DNA from: Candidatus Bipolaricaulota bacterium
Lineage (GTDB): Bacteria > Bipolaricaulota > Bipolaricaulia > UBA7950 > UBA9294
Direction of reading: 5' to 3'
Assembly (NCBI GenBank): GCA_030612485.1
Contig: JAUWNS010000003.1
Location: 1-34,981, forward strand
DNA: 34,981 nucleotides
The stretch's first letter is position 1. Each line of letters starts with the position of its first letter. Below the pieces are notes generated by a model. That model worked only from the letters and a program-made list of their open reading frames with translations, did no database searches and was not told the origin of the DNA. The position numbers and the translations under genes were made by a program. Below are positions 24,826-33,174 of this stretch, piece after piece.

Positions 24826-24900
24826 GATCTTGCGGGCAGACTGCTCGACGACCTCGATCTACTTGGGCTTGCGGTGGAGCTTCAATCCGCCTTGTTCTTT
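24826..24900 (+). repeat. Short protein-coding relic, copy 1 (VELQS motif)
   Basis: Translates as LLDDLDLLGLAVELQSALFF. A sister relic at 27046-27120 reads LFGDELDLPALVVELQSVSLF. About two thirds of the bases match. Neither is part of an intact gene. The rest of 24791-25032 shows no gene. Confidence 0.45.
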
Positions 24901-25032
24901 CGCTTAGAGTCGCAGCTTTTACCGCCAGCCCTATCATGCATTAGTCCGAGTGCCTATGCTGGTCATCCTGCTGTTCCTGCTGATGGAGCGTGGCGCTGTG
25001 TGTTGGAGAGGCTCTCAGATGGTTTATTTCAG

Positions 25033-25061
25033 TTGACAAACAACTAGGAATGCTAGATAAT
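25033..25061 (+). promoter_or_regulatory. Promoter of the abiE toxin-antitoxin operon
   Basis: A near-consensus site: TTGACA (25033-25038), 17-base spacer, GATAAT (25056-25061), about 50 bases before the antitoxin start. Confidence 0.8.
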
Positions 25062-25110
25062 TGGCCGGAGAAGCGAACTGAACCGATTCTTGGTTTAAAC
25101 TTGCACAAGG

Positions 25111-25902
25111 ATGGCTAGGATGACTGGTAAGAGGGCATCGAAAATGAACCAGGTGTTTCGGAACTGGCCGAAGGGCACGGTCGCGACCCAGGTATGGCTT
25201 GGCCAGCTTGGGGTATCTAGCAAGCTGGCGAATTGGCATGTGGGATCCGGATGGCTAGTGCGCTTTGGCGCAAGGGCATTTACCCAGCCGGGCGACACTG
25301 TTGACTGGCGAGGAGGCCTCTATGCTCTGCAGACCCAGCTTGGCATGACCGTGCATGTTGGGGGACGTAGCGCATTAGAATTGCAGGGGCTGGCCCACTT
25401 CGTTCCTCTTGGGCGGCAAAAGAGGGTTATCCTGGTAAGCGACCAACCGGAACAGCTACCAGCATGGTTCCGAAATTACCGGTGGCCGGTCTGCCTGGAA
25501 CACCGTTGCCTGTCCCTGTTTGAGCACGTTCCGGACAAGGCCACCGCTAAGCTGGACTGCGGTGGATTCGAAGTCGTCATATCGAGCGCAGAACGGGCGG
25601 TTATGGAGCAGATGCGTTTTGCCAGAACAAATGACGACGTAGAACAAGCGTATCAACTGATGGAAGGACTCAGCACACTACGGCCGAATGTAGTACAGGA
25701 GCTTCTGACGAACTGCCGATCAGTGAAGGTTAAACGGCTGTTTCTTTGGAGCGCGGAGACGGTTGGCCATACCTGGTTTGGCCGCCTGGATCCCTCACAA
25801 GTCGACCTTGGCAAGGGGAAACGCCAGCTCTACAAGGGAGGCCGGCTCGACTCGAAGTACCAGATCACCGTACCGAAGCGAGAGGAGTTGCCTAGTGTTT
25901 GA
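25111..25902 (+). CDS. abiEi: AbiEi-type antitoxin (type IV toxin-antitoxin, abortive infection)
   Basis: A 263-residue DNA-binding antitoxin. The N-terminal winged-helix part reads WPKGTVATQVWLGQLGVSSKLANWHVGSGWL. It is followed by the AbiEi C-terminal domain with GGLYALQTQLGMTVHVGGRSAL, typical of AbiEi_3. KYQITVPKREELPSV closes the protein. The gene overlaps the toxin gene by eight bases. In known AbiE systems the antitoxin represses its own promoter through repeats and counters the toxin without direct binding. ATG 25111 or 25120 could be the start. Family assignment is firm. Confidence 0.87.
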   Translation: MARMTGKRASKMNQVFRNWPKGTVATQVWLGQLGVSSKLANWHVGSGWLVRFGARAFTQPGDTVDWRGGLYALQTQLGMTVHVGGRSALELQGLAHFVPLGRQKRVILVSDQPEQLPAWFRNYRWPVCLEHRCLSLFEHVPDKATAKLDCGGFEVVISSAERAVMEQMRFARTNDDVEQAYQLMEGLSTLRPNVVQELLTNCRSVKVKRLFLWSAETVGHTWFGRLDPSQVDLGKGKRQLYKGGRLDSKYQITVPKREELPSV

Positions 25903-26806
25903 CCCCCGCTACGATGCCCAGGTCCGGTTGCTCCTTCGTTGCCTTCCTGAGATCACCCGGCATCCATGCTTTGCCTTAAAGGGTGGCACTGCCATCAACC
26001 TGTTTGTGCGGGATCTGCCACGTGTGTCTGTGGATATCGATCTGACTTACCTGCCCTTGAAGCCCCGGCGTGAGGCGTTGCAGGAGATCCATAGCACGCT
26101 CAGAACACTTAAGGCTGACATCGAGGAACACGTGCCCGGCTCAAGGGTCCGGGAGATCCAAAACCAAGACTACATTGTGAAGCTCCTCGTCTCTACAAAC
26201 GATGCGATGGTCAAAATCGAGCCGAACCTGATCCTCCGAGGATCTGTACATGCGCCGGAAGACAGGGATCTTTGCCTTACCGCACAGGAGCGCTTCGGAG
26301 CCTTTATAAGTGTTCAGACGTTGTCCACGGCTGATCTGTATGGGGGCAAGCTCTGCGCGGCCCTGGATCGACAGCATCCTCGGGACCTGTTCGATGTCAA
26401 ACTTCTGCTTGACGACACGGGGATTACTCCTGAGATTCGGCGGGCCTTCGTTGTCTACCTGGCCGGGCACAATCGACCGATGAATGAACTGCTGGCACCC
26501 AGGCTTCAGGATATTGAGAGACTCTACGTGGATCAGTTCATAGGAATGACCCGAAGCGGAGTGTCGCTCGATGATCTGCTGCAGATACAGCGCGACTTGG
26601 CCACCACCCTCGTTCGTGCCCTTGATGATGCGGAGAGGCAATTCCTCGTGTCTATCAAACGTGGTGAGCCGGAGTGGGACCGTTTGGGGATCGAACATCT
26701 GGCCCAGCTCCCTGCCATTCAATGGAAGCTCATCAATGTCCGCAAGATGGATTCAGTGAAGCACAAGGCAGCGCTCGATCGACTGATCGAAGTCCTAGTT
26801 GCGTGA
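25895..26806 (+). CDS. abiEii: AbiEii-type nucleotidyltransferase toxin
   Basis: A 303-residue toxin of the DNA polymerase beta superfamily. LKGGTAINLF (Gly30-Gly31-Thr32) and SVDIDLTY (Asp47, Asp49) are the nucleotide- and metal-binding motifs of AbiEii/MenT-type enzymes. GGKLCAALDRQHPRDLFDVKLL is the characteristic later motif. Known members block growth, in some cases by adding nucleotides to tRNA. The start is GTG 25895, inside the antitoxin's last codons; the upstream extension of the frame covers antitoxin sequence and is not family-like. The pair probably gives abortive phage defence or stabilises the island. Confidence 0.9.
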   Translation: MFDPRYDAQVRLLLRCLPEITRHPCFALKGGTAINLFVRDLPRVSVDIDLTYLPLKPRREALQEIHSTLRTLKADIEEHVPGSRVREIQNQDYIVKLLVSTNDAMVKIEPNLILRGSVHAPEDRDLCLTAQERFGAFISVQTLSTADLYGGKLCAALDRQHPRDLFDVKLLLDDTGITPEIRRAFVVYLAGHNRPMNELLAPRLQDIERLYVDQFIGMTRSGVSLDDLLQIQRDLATTLVRALDDAERQFLVSIKRGEPEWDRLGIEHLAQLPAIQWKLINVRKMDSVKHKAALDRLIEVLVA

Positions 26807-27274
26807 AAACGCAGATCAAACATTGTCTCAGCTAAGAGAACAAGTGTTCTTCTGCCCAGTTCCCTGAATAGCTTCCGTCCATAGGGTTGAGCAATCCTGT
26901 AGCTAAGGACTGAGCGTTCATGACGTGATCCACCTCGCTGCCTACGCCTTGCCTGCTGGCTAAGATCTATCCATCTCACCTGATAGCGAGGATGCATGCC
27001 TGAACAGCCATTGACCCTGATCTTCGGCGATCCATGCCGAGGACCCAAAGACCGAACGGCACACCCTGTTCGGGGACGAGCTCGATCTTCCCGCACTTGT
27101 GGTGGAGCTTCAGTCCGTCTCGCTCTTCGCCACCGTGCGTCACGTTGTCCTCGGGAAGCTGCGAGAATAGCGATCAGTGCTTGGCTTACCGCTTCATAAA
27201 GAGCCTCCGCTGCAGGCGAATTAGCTTGTTGTTCGTACTGGCTACATGAGTGTTCTCAGGAATAAACCTTAGAA

Positions 27275-27295
27275 CGTCGGAGACAAGCTCCGACG
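27275..27295. repeat. Short perfect hairpin
   Basis: CGTCGGAG and CTCCGACG flank the loop ACAAG. There is no T-run after it, so it is not a clear terminator. Confidence 0.4.
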
Positions 27296-27368
27296 CTACG
27301 AAAAGATGGATGGAGCGTCGTACCTTGTGTGCGACGTTGCTTTCGATGCAACAAAGCTCTACATGAAA

Positions 27369-27405
27369 ATCAAGAACCTTGTGGTTTTGCCACAGGGTTC
27401 TTGAT
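27369..27405. terminator. Long hairpin, possible bidirectional terminator
   Basis: A 16-base stem (27369-27384 with 27390-27405) has a single G-U/A-C type mismatch and a 5-base loop TTTTG. It lies between the accessory island and the next gene. T-rich tails are weak on both sides. Confidence 0.5.
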
Positions 27406-27488
27406 TCCTGCCTCCTCCTGAAACAGGTTCTTGGCGCGCGATGAAACCGTCTCCCCCTCTACGGGTAGGTTAAGCTGAGGTGATAACG

Positions 27489-28301
27489 ATGAACGGGAGA
27501 ATCCTTCGTGGGATGATCATGGTGTTGTTGGCGCTGCCGATCCTTGGAACAGGAGTTGTCGCTGAGAGTAGCAGCGCGTCGGCCTCGTCTTCCTCGGATG
27601 GACCGGTGCGGGCGACGGTCGGGACGTTTGTATTCGAACAGGGGGCTTCCCTGGCTCTGGAGATCGACCGCGAGGAGCCGTGCTCGTGTCTGTGCGAGCC
27701 GGTGATGATTACTGGGCTGCGCGTGCTCGATGCTGACGGAGATCCCGTTTCCTTGGAAACCGGGAACCAGATGATCCTTCCCATCGTGTATGACGAGTGG
27801 GTTGGGTGGGTGGACCTCGTTCACCCTTCTGGCGAACCGGCTGAAGTGGGAACCTATATGGTGGTGATCGATACTAGCATCGGCGAGTTTCGCGCGAAGA
27901 TCGAGGTCGTTTCACCGGGGATGGCGAGCCAATCGGGGCGTGTCTCCTCTCGTGCATCGATCTGCGGGATCGAGCTTCTCGTTTACCGGCTGTTCGACGA
28001 GGAGAATGACGGTCAAACGATCGCCCTAAGAGAGGGAGATCTATTGCTGATTGCTCTTACCGGAAATCCGACTACCGGCTACGAATGGGAGATTGAGGAA
28101 GAGCCCGATGGTGGGTTTCTCGAACGGATCCAAGGTCTCGATTACCACCCCGATTCCGATCTCATGGGCGCGGGAGGGACGTTCTACTTCCGTTACAGAG
28201 CAGTCACAGCAGGGCATGGAATCCTGACCTTTTCCTATCGCCGTCCCTGGGAGGCCGGACCAGCGGAGAATACGGTCGCCCTGACGATCTTCGTGCACTA
28301 A
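27489..28301 (+). CDS. Secreted chagasin-type (I42) cysteine protease inhibitor domain protein
   Basis: Exported protein of 270 residues. A signal segment (GMIMVLLALPILGTGVVA) and Ser-rich linker lead to an N-terminal beta domain with CSCLCEPVMITGLRV. The C-terminal 90 residues carry all three chagasin inhibitory loops: NPTTGY (193-198), GAGGT and RPWE (252-255). These block papain-family cysteine proteases in known members. ATG 27489 is preferred over an in-frame GTG at 27480 because GAGGTGA sits 7 bases ahead. A C39-like secreted protein is encoded 16 kb upstream, so a local target is conceivable but unproven. Confidence 0.8.
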   Translation: MNGRILRGMIMVLLALPILGTGVVAESSSASASSSSDGPVRATVGTFVFEQGASLALEIDREEPCSCLCEPVMITGLRVLDADGDPVSLETGNQMILPIVYDEWVGWVDLVHPSGEPAEVGTYMVVIDTSIGEFRAKIEVVSPGMASQSGRVSSRASICGIELLVYRLFDEENDGQTIALREGDLLLIALTGNPTTGYEWEIEEEPDGGFLERIQGLDYHPDSDLMGAGGTFYFRYRAVTAGHGILTFSYRRPWEAGPAENTVALTIFVH

Positions 28302-28328
28302 GAACGCAGTGCAAGTTTAGAGAAGTGG

Positions 28329-28554
28329 TTCCTTGTCGTTTCGAGTGGGTAACGAACTCCTGATCCTGACCGCAAATGATAGAATGCCGTTCTCTCGCCC
28401 GTTCGTTGCACTCACTCAAGACGCCAAGATCGCTAAGGAAGCCATGAACCCAGGAAAGGGTCTGATTTCCTGCAGTTTCCACTTGTGAGTCCTCCTGGGT
28501 TCCTGCATTCCTCATAGGTTCTTTTAATAATGACCCACTGGAAACGACAAGGAA
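28329..28554. mobile_element. MITE-like element, copy B
   Basis: A 226-bp non-coding element with 22-base terminal inverted repeats: TTCCTTGTCGTTTC at 28329 and GAAACGACAAGGAA ending at 28554, extended by AGTGGGT / ACCCACT. Its internal block 28361-28437 is identical in reverse orientation to part of copy A at 15479-15752. No target duplication is apparent. It lies directly ahead of the aldehyde oxidoreductase promoter. Confidence 0.7.
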
Positions 28555-28608
28555 ATGTCTTCTTTCTTGGTCTCTCTCGCAAAGCGGCCAACCTCTGTCT
28601 CTTCCCAC

Positions 28609-28638
28609 TTGCCAAGGCACGGCGACTTGTTCTATAGT
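28609..28638 (+). promoter_or_regulatory. Promoter of the aldehyde ferredoxin oxidoreductase gene
   Basis: TTGCCA (28609-28614), an 18-base spacer and TATAGT (28633-28638). An AAAAGGAG Shine-Dalgarno precedes the GTG at 28690. Confidence 0.5.
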
Positions 28639-28689
28639 GAACGCTGTAGAGAGAGGGAAGATCTCATTTCAAAAAAGGAGTTGGTCACC

Positions 28690-30435
28690 GTGCAAAGAAT
28701 CCTGCGTGTCAACATGGCCGAGCGGACTGCCACTTATGAGGATGTCCCGGAGAAGTACAAGCATAGGGCCGGGCGCTGGCTGACATCGAGCATCGTCTGC
28801 GATGAGGTTCCAGCGACGTGCCACCCCCTGGGGCCGAAGAACAAGGTCGTGATAGCTTCGGGGATCGTCAGCGGAACGGCCTCCCCAACCTCCGCGCGCA
28901 TCTCCGTCGGGGCTAAGTCGCCCTTAACAGGTACGATCAAGGAATCGAACGCCGGCACATGGTTCAGCCAGAAGCTCGCCCGTCTCGGGATCAAGGCGAT
29001 CATCATCGAGGGTGTTCCCACGGAGAAGGAAGCGCTCTGGACGCTCAAGATCGGTAAAGAGGGAGCGACCTTCGAATCTGCCGATCGATTTGCAGGGAAG
29101 AAACTCTCCGAGGTCTATCCCCCACTGTTCGAGGAACATGGGGGAAAACAGAAGGTAGCGATAATGGGGATCGGCGTCGCCGGAGAACGGCTTATGACTG
29201 CTGCTGGAATCGCTTTCAACGACCTTGAGGGGCGCCCGAGCCGCTACTCAGGACGTGGTGGATTGGGCGCCGTTCTCGGGAGCAAGGGATTGAAGTTCAT
29301 CATCGTCGATGACACCGACGCCCCGGGCGTAGAGATCGTAAATCAAGAACTGTTCGACCAGGGGCGGAAGAAGCTTGCCGATGCGTTGCTGGCGCACGAC
29401 ATTACCAAGCCGAAGGGCGGGCTCAATACGTACGGCACGGCGGTGTTGGTGAACATTATCAACGAGGTAGGGGGGCTGCCCACGCGCAACTTCCGCGAAG
29501 GGCGGTTCGAGGGGGCGGCAAAGATCGCTGGTGAGGCGATCTTCGCGGGGAATAAAGAGCGCACGGGAAAGGAGATCTACAACCATGCCTGCTCGCCCGG
29601 TTGCATCATTAAGTGCTCCAACACCTGGCACCGCCCCGACGGAAGCGAGCACACTTCGTGCATCGAGTACGAGTCTGACTGGGCGTTCGGCGCGAACTGC
29701 GGGATCGACGACCTGGACACGATCGCCGAGCTGAACCAACTGTGCAACGATTACGGCCTGGATACGATCGAGGTCGGCGGGACGCTTGCCGTGGTGATGG
29801 ACGGTGGGCTGGCAGCATTCGGCGACGGGAAACGAGCGATCGAACTCGTGGAAGAGATCGGTCGTGGGACCCCCCTCGGACGAATACTGGCGAATGGCGC
29901 GGTCATGGCCGGTAAGGCGTTCGGCGTTACCCGTGTCCCAGCCGTTAAGGGACAGAACATGCCCGCCTACGAGCCCCGTGCGATCAAGGGGATCGGGATA
30001 ACGTACGCGATCGGCACGATGGGGGCCGACCACACCTCCGGCTATACGATCGCCACAGAGGTCGCTGGCGTCGGCGGAGAGGCGGACCCGCTCAATGCAA
30101 ACAAGGTGGAGATGGCGCGCAACTTCCAGTACGCGACCGCGTTCATCGACACCTCTGGCCACTGCTTGTTCATCGCTTTCGCGATTCTCGATAATCCAAC
30201 CGGGTTCGAGGGGATGATCGAAGAGTGCAACGGCGTCCTCGGCACTGATTGGAACGCGGATGATGTGACAAGGATCGGTAAAGAGGTGATCGATATGGAG
30301 CGCGCGTTCAACCGTGCCGCCGGGTTTACGAAGGCCGATGATCGCCTCCCCGAGTTCATGAAGAATGAGCCTCTCCCACCGCACAACACCGTGTGGGATA
30401 TCTCCGACGAGGAACTAGACCGGGTGCTTGGCTAA
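28690..30435 (+). CDS. Aldehyde ferredoxin oxidoreductase family protein (tungsten/molybdenum)
   Basis: Cytoplasmic oxidoreductase of 581 residues, using a tungsto- or molybdo-pterin and one [4Fe-4S] cluster to pass electrons between aldehydes or acids and ferredoxin. The first domain contains ASGIVSGTASPTSARISVGAKSP. CSPGCIIKC (Cys301, 305, 309) and SGHCLF (Cys492) are the expected cluster ligands. GADHTSGYT is the cofactor-binding motif of the third domain. The start is GTG 28690, 9 bases after AAGGAG; the frame is open from an ATG at 28555, but that part lies outside the family and includes the promoter. Two MoaD-like proteins follow after a hairpin, as is common for these enzymes. The substrate cannot be read from sequence. 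Confidence 0.93.
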   Translation: MQRILRVNMAERTATYEDVPEKYKHRAGRWLTSSIVCDEVPATCHPLGPKNKVVIASGIVSGTASPTSARISVGAKSPLTGTIKESNAGTWFSQKLARLGIKAIIIEGVPTEKEALWTLKIGKEGATFESADRFAGKKLSEVYPPLFEEHGGKQKVAIMGIGVAGERLMTAAGIAFNDLEGRPSRYSGRGGLGAVLGSKGLKFIIVDDTDAPGVEIVNQELFDQGRKKLADALLAHDITKPKGGLNTYGTAVLVNIINEVGGLPTRNFREGRFEGAAKIAGEAIFAGNKERTGKEIYNHACSPGCIIKCSNTWHRPDGSEHTSCIEYESDWAFGANCGIDDLDTIAELNQLCNDYGLDTIEVGGTLAVVMDGGLAAFGDGKRAIELVEEIGRGTPLGRILANGAVMAGKAFGVTRVPAVKGQNMPAYEPRAIKGIGITYAIGTMGADHTSGYTIATEVAGVGGEADPLNANKVEMARNFQYATAFIDTSGHCLFIAFAILDNPTGFEGMIEECNGVLGTDWNADDVTRIGKEVIDMERAFNRAAGFTKADDRLPEFMKNEPLPPHNTVWDISDEELDRVLG

Positions 30436-30448
30436 TCATTTTTGAGAT

Positions 30449-30481
30449 GCGGCAGATCAAGATTTCACCTTGATCTGCCGC
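30449..30481 (+). terminator. Hairpin after the oxidoreductase gene
   Basis: A perfect 13-base stem, GCGGCAGATCAAG with its inverse, has a 7-base loop. GTTGTTCC follows, a weak U-tract, so it probably acts as a partial terminator ahead of the MoaD-like genes. Confidence 0.7.
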
Positions 30482-30529
30482 GTTGTTCCTCATGAGCGAT
30501 CATGCAAGTAGCCTTGGGAGGAGGATCTT

Positions 30530-30829
30530 GTGATTATGGTGCACCTCTACGGAAAGCTGCGTCGTTTCGCCGCAGAGAGCGATCCTGCGTCCGATTCGAT
30601 CGTTCGCGTTTCGGCGGTACCGGGGGAGACAATCGAGGGCACTCTGAGGAGGATCGGCATCCCTGAAGAAGAGCTGGGGAGCAACATCTTCCTCAATGGA
30701 GAGTACTCCGGGCTCACGCGAGAAGTGAAGCCAGGCGACCGCTTGGGAGTTTTCCCCGACGATATGCAGCTCCTCTACAAGTGGTACTTCACGAAACGCG
30801 AAGGCGATCGTTCCGATGATCCGGGTTGA
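30530..30829 (+). CDS. MoaD/ThiS-like ubiquitin-fold protein without a GG tail
   Basis: A 99-residue beta-grasp protein. VHLYGKLRRFAAE opens it, and TIEGTLRRIGI, NIFLNGEYSG and KPGDRLGVFPDDM correspond to the helix, the second strand pair and the last strand of MoaD. The family normally ends in Gly-Gly just after the last strand, but here the chain continues with QLLYKWYFTKREGDRSDDPG. So it probably is not a sulfur carrier in the usual way and may instead be a structural or chaperone partner for the adjacent oxidoreductase. GTG 30530 follows GGAGGAGG; it overlaps the next gene by 14 bases. Confidence 0.75.
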   Translation: MIMVHLYGKLRRFAAESDPASDSIVRVSAVPGETIEGTLRRIGIPEEELGSNIFLNGEYSGLTREVKPGDRLGVFPDDMQLLYKWYFTKREGDRSDDPG

Positions 30830-31058
30830 GATAAGACTCCACGCGTCGCTTGAGAGGATCCGTCCTGGGTTGAAAGCTGGGGAAGCGCTTCCTTTAGAGC
30901 TACAAGGAGGGACAAGCGTAGGGCGGATAGCAGAAGAACTTGGCATACCGAAGAAGGGTGTCCACCTCGTTCTTGTCAATGGGAGAACGCGCCCCCTCGA
31001 TCACCTCCTCTCCGATGGCGACCGCGTTGCGCTCTTCCCACCGGTAGGTGGAGGGTAG
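30816..31058 (+). CDS. MoaD/ThiS-like sulfur-carrier protein with GG tail
   Basis: An 80-residue beta-grasp protein. VEIRLHASLERIRP is strand one; TSVGRIAEELGIPKKGVHLVLVNGRT and DGDRVALFPPVGGG complete the fold. The C-terminal Gly-Gly(-Gly) is the site activated and thiolated in molybdopterin synthase small subunits. It probably delivers sulfur to the tungsto/molybdopterin cofactor for the upstream oxidoreductase, or is a tailored partner of it. The start lies inside the preceding gene. No MoaE is present in the window. Confidence 0.82.
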   Translation: MIRVEIRLHASLERIRPGLKAGEALPLELQGGTSVGRIAEELGIPKKGVHLVLVNGRTRPLDHLLSDGDRVALFPPVGGG

Positions 31059-31101
31059 GGGAGGGGGAGGGGGAGACTCGGGGACACGGAAGAGTGAAAA
31101 C

Positions 31102-31195
31102 CAAGATTCCTTGGCGATCTTTGCGGCTTGAGTGAGTGTAACGAGCGGGCGAGAGAAAAAGCTTATATCTCTCGCAAAGACGCAGAGAACAGTGG
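31102..31195. repeat. Dispersed short repeat, partial relative of the MITE interior
   Basis: CTTGAGTGAGTGTAACGAGCGGGCGAGAGA matches the MITE interiors with a few changes and is followed by TCTCTCGCAAAGACGCAGAGAACAG, also resembling pieces at 15530 and 15580. No terminal inverted repeats are seen. It fills the gap between a MoaD-like gene and the LD-carboxypeptidase. Confidence 0.55.
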
Positions 31196-31339
31196 AAGAC
31201 AGGAGGAATGACTGAAAACGAGATAGGAAAGATTGTCGCTGACACTGCTACGTACAGGAGTATCTCGAGAAGGGTGTCTCTTATAACCACCCCTTATCTT
31301 GCCTGAAGCGTGAGGAGCCTAAAGATTAAGGAGGGATTC

Positions 31340-32358
31340 GTGATCGTACCTCCCCGGTTAAGGACTGGTGATACGATAGGGATCGTTTCGCCAGCATCAC
31401 CCGTGGCCGCTTTTTGCCCAAAGCGATTTGCTCGTGGGGTGGAGAACCTGAAGAAGATGGGCTTCTCGGTCCGCGTTGCCGAACACGCAACCGCACGCCA
31501 CGGGCACACCGCCGGAACCATCGAAGATCGGGTCAGTGACATCCACGCGATGTTCTCCGATACGGAGATCAGAGCGATCATCACCACGATCGGGGGCTTC
31601 AACTCCAATCAACTGCTGGAATACCTCGATTACGATCTCATCGCGCGCAACCCTAAGGTACTGATGGGATATAGCGATATCACTGCGCTGCTCTTGGCAA
31701 TCCACAAGATGACCGGTCTCATCACATTCCTCGGCCCGGCGATCATGCCGCAATTCGGAGAGGCCGATGGGGTGCACCGGTACACTGCGGAATGGTTTCG
31801 CGCTATCCTCATGGAGCCAACTCTACCAATCGAACTGACGCCCTCCAATCTCTCCATCCACGAACAGTTACGCTGGGATACCGAGGACACACGCCCTCGC
31901 CGTGAAGAACCTCATCCCGGCCCGCGGGTATTGAAAGACGGCGTGGCAACAGGCCCGATCATCGCAGGGAACCTGGGGACGATGCTCGCGCTGGCCAGCA
32001 CGCGCTACTTCCCCGATCTCGACGGGGTTATCCTCTGTATCGAAGACGACGAAGAGGAGAGCCCGGCCACAATCGATCGGTTCATGACGCAGATGCGCCA
32101 CATGGGTGTATTCGAGCAGATATAGCCGCGCTCGTCGCCGGACGATTTCACCCGAGTGTCGGCTTCAGCGACAAAGATCTCCTGGAAGAGATTCTGCTCA
32201 CAGCAACGAAAGGGTTTGATATTCTTGTCGCGATCGACTTCGACTTCGGGCACACGGACCCTATGTTCATCCTTCCCAACGGAATCCAAGCACGCGTCGA
32301 CTTCCGTGAGCGAGCCCGTTTAGAACTCCTGGAAGAACCTGTTAGCAAGACGGGATAA
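31340..32358 (+). pseudogene. LD-carboxypeptidase (S66/LdcA-MccF family) interrupted by a 2-base insertion
   Basis: A serine peptidase family that cuts L,D-peptide bonds in murein tripeptide turnover, or microcin-type adducts. PPRLRTGDTIGIVSPASP is the family opening, MGYSDITALLLAI carries the nucleophile Ser and CIEDDEEE the catalytic Glu. At 32117-32123 the frame stops with TAG in CAGATATAGCC. Removing one AT gives QIAALVAGRF, and the next frame continues to 32358 through the catalytic His in FDFGHTDP. So the His is cut off from Ser and Glu by a dinucleotide duplication. The start is GTG 31340 behind AAGGAGG. Either a true recent pseudogene or a sequencing error. Confidence 0.85.
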
Positions 32359-32482
32359 CACACCACCGATCACGGCGAAGCTTTTGGATCCTTCCCGGGC
32401 GACTACGAATTCTTCGTAGCGATATGTCCTTGGCTGCGGTACCATCTTGTTGACCAAACAACTACGAAGGGGATGCACGCTC

Positions 32483-33163
32483 TTGAAGAAGAAACATGAT
32501 GTCTATAGCTTTCTAAAATTCTATAGTTTAGGCGAGGAGATCGCCAACGCGGTGACCCATGGGATTGGAGCTGTGCTCAGCGTTGCCGGTCTGATCTTAC
32601 TCGTCGTTCTTGCATATCAACGCGGTGCTGTTGCCTGGCAGATTGCAAGCTTCAGTGTCTACGGGGCGAGTCTTGTGCTGTTGCACCTCTCCTCCACTCT
32701 CTACCACAGCCTGCGTCCCCCGAAGGCGAAGCTCGTCTTCCGCGTACTCGACCACGGCTCGATCTACCTCTTGATCGCCGGGACCTATACCCCGTTTCTC
32801 GTAGTGGGGATGCCGGGGACGCTGGCCTGGTTTCTCCTCGGAACTATCTGGGCGTTGGCAATCACGGGGATCGTGCTCAGCGCCGTCTTCATCGGTCGCT
32901 TTCCCAAGCTCTCCACCACTGCCTACATCCTGATGGGGTGGCTCGTTGTCGCTGCCGGGAAACAACTCATGGCGAGCATACCTCGTGGCGGATTTGTTCT
33001 CCTCTTTGCCGGGGGAATCGTGTATATGCTCGGTATCATCTTCTACGCGTGGAAGAAGCTCCCCTACAACCACGCGATCTGGCACCTGTTCGTGCTGGGG
33101 GGAAGTATCAGCCACTACCTTGCGATTCTGCTCTATCTGTTGCCCAACGTGATAGTGGCGTAA
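32483..33163 (+). CDS. Hemolysin III / YqfA family membrane protein
   Basis: Integral membrane protein of about 226 residues with seven membrane spans, PAQR/HlyIII superfamily. YSLGEEIANAVTHGIGA, LHLSSTLYHS, RVLDHGSIYLLIAGTYTPF and NHAIWHLFVLGGSISHY carry the conserved Ser/Asp/His residues proposed to bind zinc. The likely start is TTG 32483, ten bases after AAGGGG; an in-frame TTG at 32447 gives twelve more residues. No ATG suits. It ends 11 bases from the end of the convergent SWIM-domain gene. Its physiological role, possibly lipid-related, is poorly known. Confidence 0.88.
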   Translation: MKKKHDVYSFLKFYSLGEEIANAVTHGIGAVLSVAGLILLVVLAYQRGAVAWQIASFSVYGASLVLLHLSSTLYHSLRPPKAKLVFRVLDHGSIYLLIAGTYTPFLVVGMPGTLAWFLLGTIWALAITGIVLSAVFIGRFPKLSTTAYILMGWLVVAAGKQLMASIPRGGFVLLFAGGIVYMLGIIFYAWKKLPYNHAIWHLFVLGGSISHYLAILLYLLPNVIVA

Positions 33164-33174
33164 GTTTCTCTGGT

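Larger units (their letters stand above)
26807..27488. other. Gene-free stretch with decayed coding relics and hairpins
   Basis: About 680 bases without an intact gene. Bases 27046-27120 hold the second VELQS relic. Bases 27139-27192 match the 3' end and downstream flank of the HEPN-like gene (14741-14797): TCCTCGGGAAGCTGC and AGAATAGCGATCA are shared. Two hairpins follow (27275-27295, 27369-27405). I see no promoter or RNA gene in 26807-27040. Confidence 0.5.

Noticed and set aside
26719..27096. Minus-strand frame of 125 codons after the AbiEii gene
   Set aside because: Overlaps the toxin's 3' end, has basic low-complexity composition, no Shine-Dalgarno and no family motif.
28555..28689. 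ATG at 28555 as the start of the oxidoreductase
   Set aside because: The added 45 residues are not family-like, begin at the MITE border and include the promoter; GTG 28690 has a good Shine-Dalgarno.
29248..30384. Minus-strand frame of 378 codons inside the oxidoreductase gene
   Set aside because: Antisense shadow; the plus strand encodes the Fe-S and pterin motifs of the oxidoreductase.
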